DNA of 15,782 nucleotides from JANNAV01 sp031384695 (GTDB lineage Bacteria > Pseudomonadota > Alphaproteobacteria > Rhodobacterales > Rhodobacteraceae): NCBI GenBank assembly GCA_031384695.1, contig JANNAV010000248.1, positions 1 to 15,782 of the forward strand, written 5' to 3'. Within the stretch, counting starts at the first letter, position 1, and each line of letters begins with the position of its first letter. A program made the position numbers and the translations under genes. Positions 14,151 to 15,782 of this stretch are shown here, in pieces. Under the pieces are notes generated by a model. It made no database searches, had not been told where the DNA came from, and saw nothing but the letters and a program-made list of their open reading frames with translations.

Positions 14151-14484
14151 CACATTCACGAGGCGATGGACGACCTGCAGTCTCAGCTGAAGCGCATGGA
14201 ACTGGCCAAAGCGACGCCCGAGCAATTCGGGCTGGCTGTGCGGAGTCACCCAGAATCGCTGATCGTCACAGCTCGGAACAAGATGGGCACTGGCAAGGAA
14301 TTCCCTGTCCGCGTAGGTCTTGCCAACAAACTGGTTGAAACCACCCGCATCCGGGCAGATCACGACCAATTTGACCGCAACCGAAAAGCGGGAGAACGGC
14401 TTGCCGCGGAGATTTTGAAGCTGGGTTTCGGGGGCGAGGAACGATCACGGGGGAGGTTGTTCAAATCGGTTCCTGTTGACCTAG
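14151..14484 (+). pseudogene. Z1-domain protein C-terminal fragment
   Basis: The plus strand encodes ATPEQFGLAVRSHPESLIVTARNKMGTG and VRVGLANKLVETTRIRADHD, followed by NRKAGERLAAEILKLGF. These match the C-terminal side of Z1-domain proteins, which are linked to MORC-type ATPases and restriction-like defence operons. The N-terminal helicase/nuclease portion is absent because the frame abuts the DUF411 fragment at about 14140. The 3' side is cut by the IS481-like element at 14485. Not functional as it stands. Confidence 0.6.
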
Positions 14485-15515
14485 CTGTCATGTCTTGACA
14501 GGTTGTTGCCGTGAATTCTCGAAATTGGGGTTTTGCCGTTGAGTCCGAAGTGGGGGCGATGGGTGTTTAGTGGTGCAGGAAGGGTTTCAGGGCGTCCCGG
14601 CGCTGGTCTGAATGCTGGTAAAGCGTTGCATAGGCACATTCGCGCAGCGATGTCTGAACGAACCGCTCCGCCCGTTGACTGGCAGGCGATGGTCCCCATC
14701 GCCGAGAAGTTTGCCGTTGGGCGTGCGAGTGCAGGGTTTGGTGCGCTTGTGCTTGATTTTCAGCATTCTCAATGCCTTGGCATAGTTATGGGATCGGAAG
14801 CTCACGCCATTATACGTCATCACCCGCCCGACCTTGACGCCGTGGCTGCGAAAGAAGCGCAGGGCGTTGAACAGGAAGGTCAGGCAGGACTAGCGGGTCT
14901 CGTCGGGGAATATCTCGGAACAGGCCAGGCGGGAGTGGTCATCGACCGCCAAATGCAGACACTCCCAGCCCTTGCCGCCGTCCTTGCGCGACCATGCGTT
15001 GCTTTGGCCGCTGCGGTCGCCCATTGCCCGACCGGCGATCGCCTTCAATCGCAGAGAGGGGGGATCCGGTGGCCGATGCCGTCGATCCGGCCTAGTTTCT
15101 TGATGTCGATATGGATCATCTCGCCGGGGGTATCCTTTTCACAGCGGATGATCTCTGGCCTGGGGTCAAGCGCGAACAAGTGGCTCAAACAGCGGGATTT
15201 TCTGATCCGTGCCACGGTGGCGCGCGACAAGCCGACCGAGGTTGCGATCTTCCAGAACGGCTGGCGGAGGCGGCGCAGGGCCTCGACCTTGGCCCGCTAC
15301 TCACCTGTCGCGCGGTTTTGCAGCTTGTGGGGACGGCTGGAACGGTCCGCAAGCCCTGCCACCCCCTCCGAGGCGTGACGGACGAGCCATTTGTTCACGG
15401 TCGCGGACGAAACCCCAAGCGCAAGGGCGATCTCGCGCGGTGTCTGGCCGGCCCACCTTCGGGTGACAATCAGCGCTCGCATCTTTGGCGTGGTTTTGGC
15501 ATTCCTGTGAATGTT
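14481..15515 (-). pseudogene. IS481-family transposase, multiply disrupted
   Basis: GTG 15515 starts VNIHRNAKTTPKMRALIV, after AGGAA. The N-terminal helix-turn-helix (ALALGVSSATVNKWL, GVAGLADRSSRPH) and the DDE core (MIHIDIKKLGRIDG, GWECLHLAVDDHSRLA, NGKAERF, HRPHFGLNGKTPISRI) can be followed only by switching frames. Lesions: TAG 15297-15299; a frame break near 15045; TAG 14890-14892; a 38-bp insertion at 14672-14709 between NGK and AERF; and loss of one base near 14571. The usual MTDNG catalytic motif reads MTYNG, so the second catalytic Asp is lost too. The final TAG (14481-14483) lies just outside the inverted repeat, in the target-site copy. Inactive. Confidence 0.85.
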
Positions 15516-15601
15516 CACGGGGTGTTTCCTGAAGAGCGTGCTGCCTCGCAAACACCGCAATCAACAGTTTTACCCCGTGAACAACTTATTGAGACGTTAC
15601 A
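14485..15601 (-). mobile_element. Degenerate IS481-family insertion sequence
   Basis: The left end (from about 14486, TGTCATGTCTTGACAGGTTG) and the reverse complement of the right end (TGTAACGTCTCAATAAGTTG) match at 16 of 22 positions by my count, giving imperfect terminal inverted repeats of about 22 bp. CCTAG (or ACCTAG) occurs at 14480-14484 and again at 15602-15606, a candidate 5-6 bp target duplication. The element is about 1.1 kb, normal for the family. It holds only the broken transposase. Exact ends are uncertain by a base or two. Confidence 0.75.
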
Positions 15602-15620
15602 CCTAGAGTATCCGTCTTGA

Positions 15621-15782
15621 TCAAGGCCCTTTTGGCTGCCCAAGTCGATCGGCTTTGACCAGTGTGTTTGCCAGTTCGATGAGTTTTCGCATCAGGGCGG
15701 TGATGGCGACTTTGGCGGGTTTTCCGGCGTTTCGGAGGGCTTGATACTTCGCCTTGAGGTCCGGGTTGAAGCGCATCGCGAC
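15621..15782 (-). CDS. IS110-family transposase, C-terminal part (runs off the window)
   Basis: The minus frame entering at 15782 reads VAMRFNPDLKAKYQALRNAGK, then PAKVAITALMRKLIELANTLVK, ending at TGA 15621-15623. This is the typical C-terminal helix of IS110/IS116-type transposases (NPDLKxxYxxLRxxGKPxKVAxxAxMRKLIxxxN). Only 53 codons are inside the window, so intactness cannot be judged. It sits 15 bp from the IS481-like element's flank, making a nested or adjacent IS cluster. Confidence 0.85.
   Translation of the reverse strand, partial: VAMRFNPDLKAKYQALRNAGKPAKVAITALMRKLIELANTLVKADRLGQPKGP

Noticed and set aside
13951..14484. A functional gene between the decarboxylase and the IS
   Set aside because: The only recognisable sequences are opposing fragments of DUF411 and Z1 proteins, each missing large parts.

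Overview
The window is high-GC DNA with alphaproteobacterial character. The terminase, DNA methylase, IS481 and IS110 sequences and the codon use resemble Rhodobacterales (Paracoccus/Rhodobacter-like). That placement is from memory, not a search. No rRNA, tRNA or CRISPR array was seen. The region is accessory: a decayed phage segment on the left, an apparently intact cluster of about 10 kb in the middle, and an insertion-sequence graveyard on the right.

Left (1-4064): a phage-type DNA methylase C-terminus with one in-frame stop; an intact Fic protein whose start codon lies inside a duplicated operator array; an intact parD/parE toxin-antitoxin pair; then remnants of a phage packaging module (two divergent terminase small-subunit copies, a terminase large-subunit N-terminus joined to unrelated sequence, and a small antisense gene fragment). 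The self-preserving genes are intact while the phage genes around them are broken.

Middle (4065-13950): on the minus strand a YcaO-domain enzyme is followed after 11 bp by an animal-type heme peroxidase. Divergent from them is a 126-residue protein with a very strong ribosome site and a TTG start. Its middle looks like a nitrile-hydratase-like leader peptide (NHLP), the class of leader used by many YcaO-modified peptides. Convergent with it is a large SARP/BTAD-TPR regulator, followed by an EamA transporter, an APC-family permease, a small secreted four-cysteine protein and a PLP-dependent decarboxylase of the histidine decarboxylase family. I read this as a candidate peptide-modification (RiPP) system: precursor, YcaO, peroxidase tailoring enzyme, SARP regulator and exporter, with an amine-producing decarboxylase/permease arm beside it. 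Heptamer repeats spaced exactly 11 bp apart (7 bp plus 4 bp, the layout known for SARP binding sites) occur in three intergenic regions. Two of these share a CGTGA core: the YcaO/precursor divergent region and the permease/decarboxylase divergent region. This suggests one regulon.

Right (13951-15782): a DUF411 fragment and a Z1-domain fragment abut each other. A degenerate IS481-family element with terminal inverted repeats and a short target duplication is inserted next to the Z1 fragment. The C-terminus of an IS110-type transposase runs off the end of the window.
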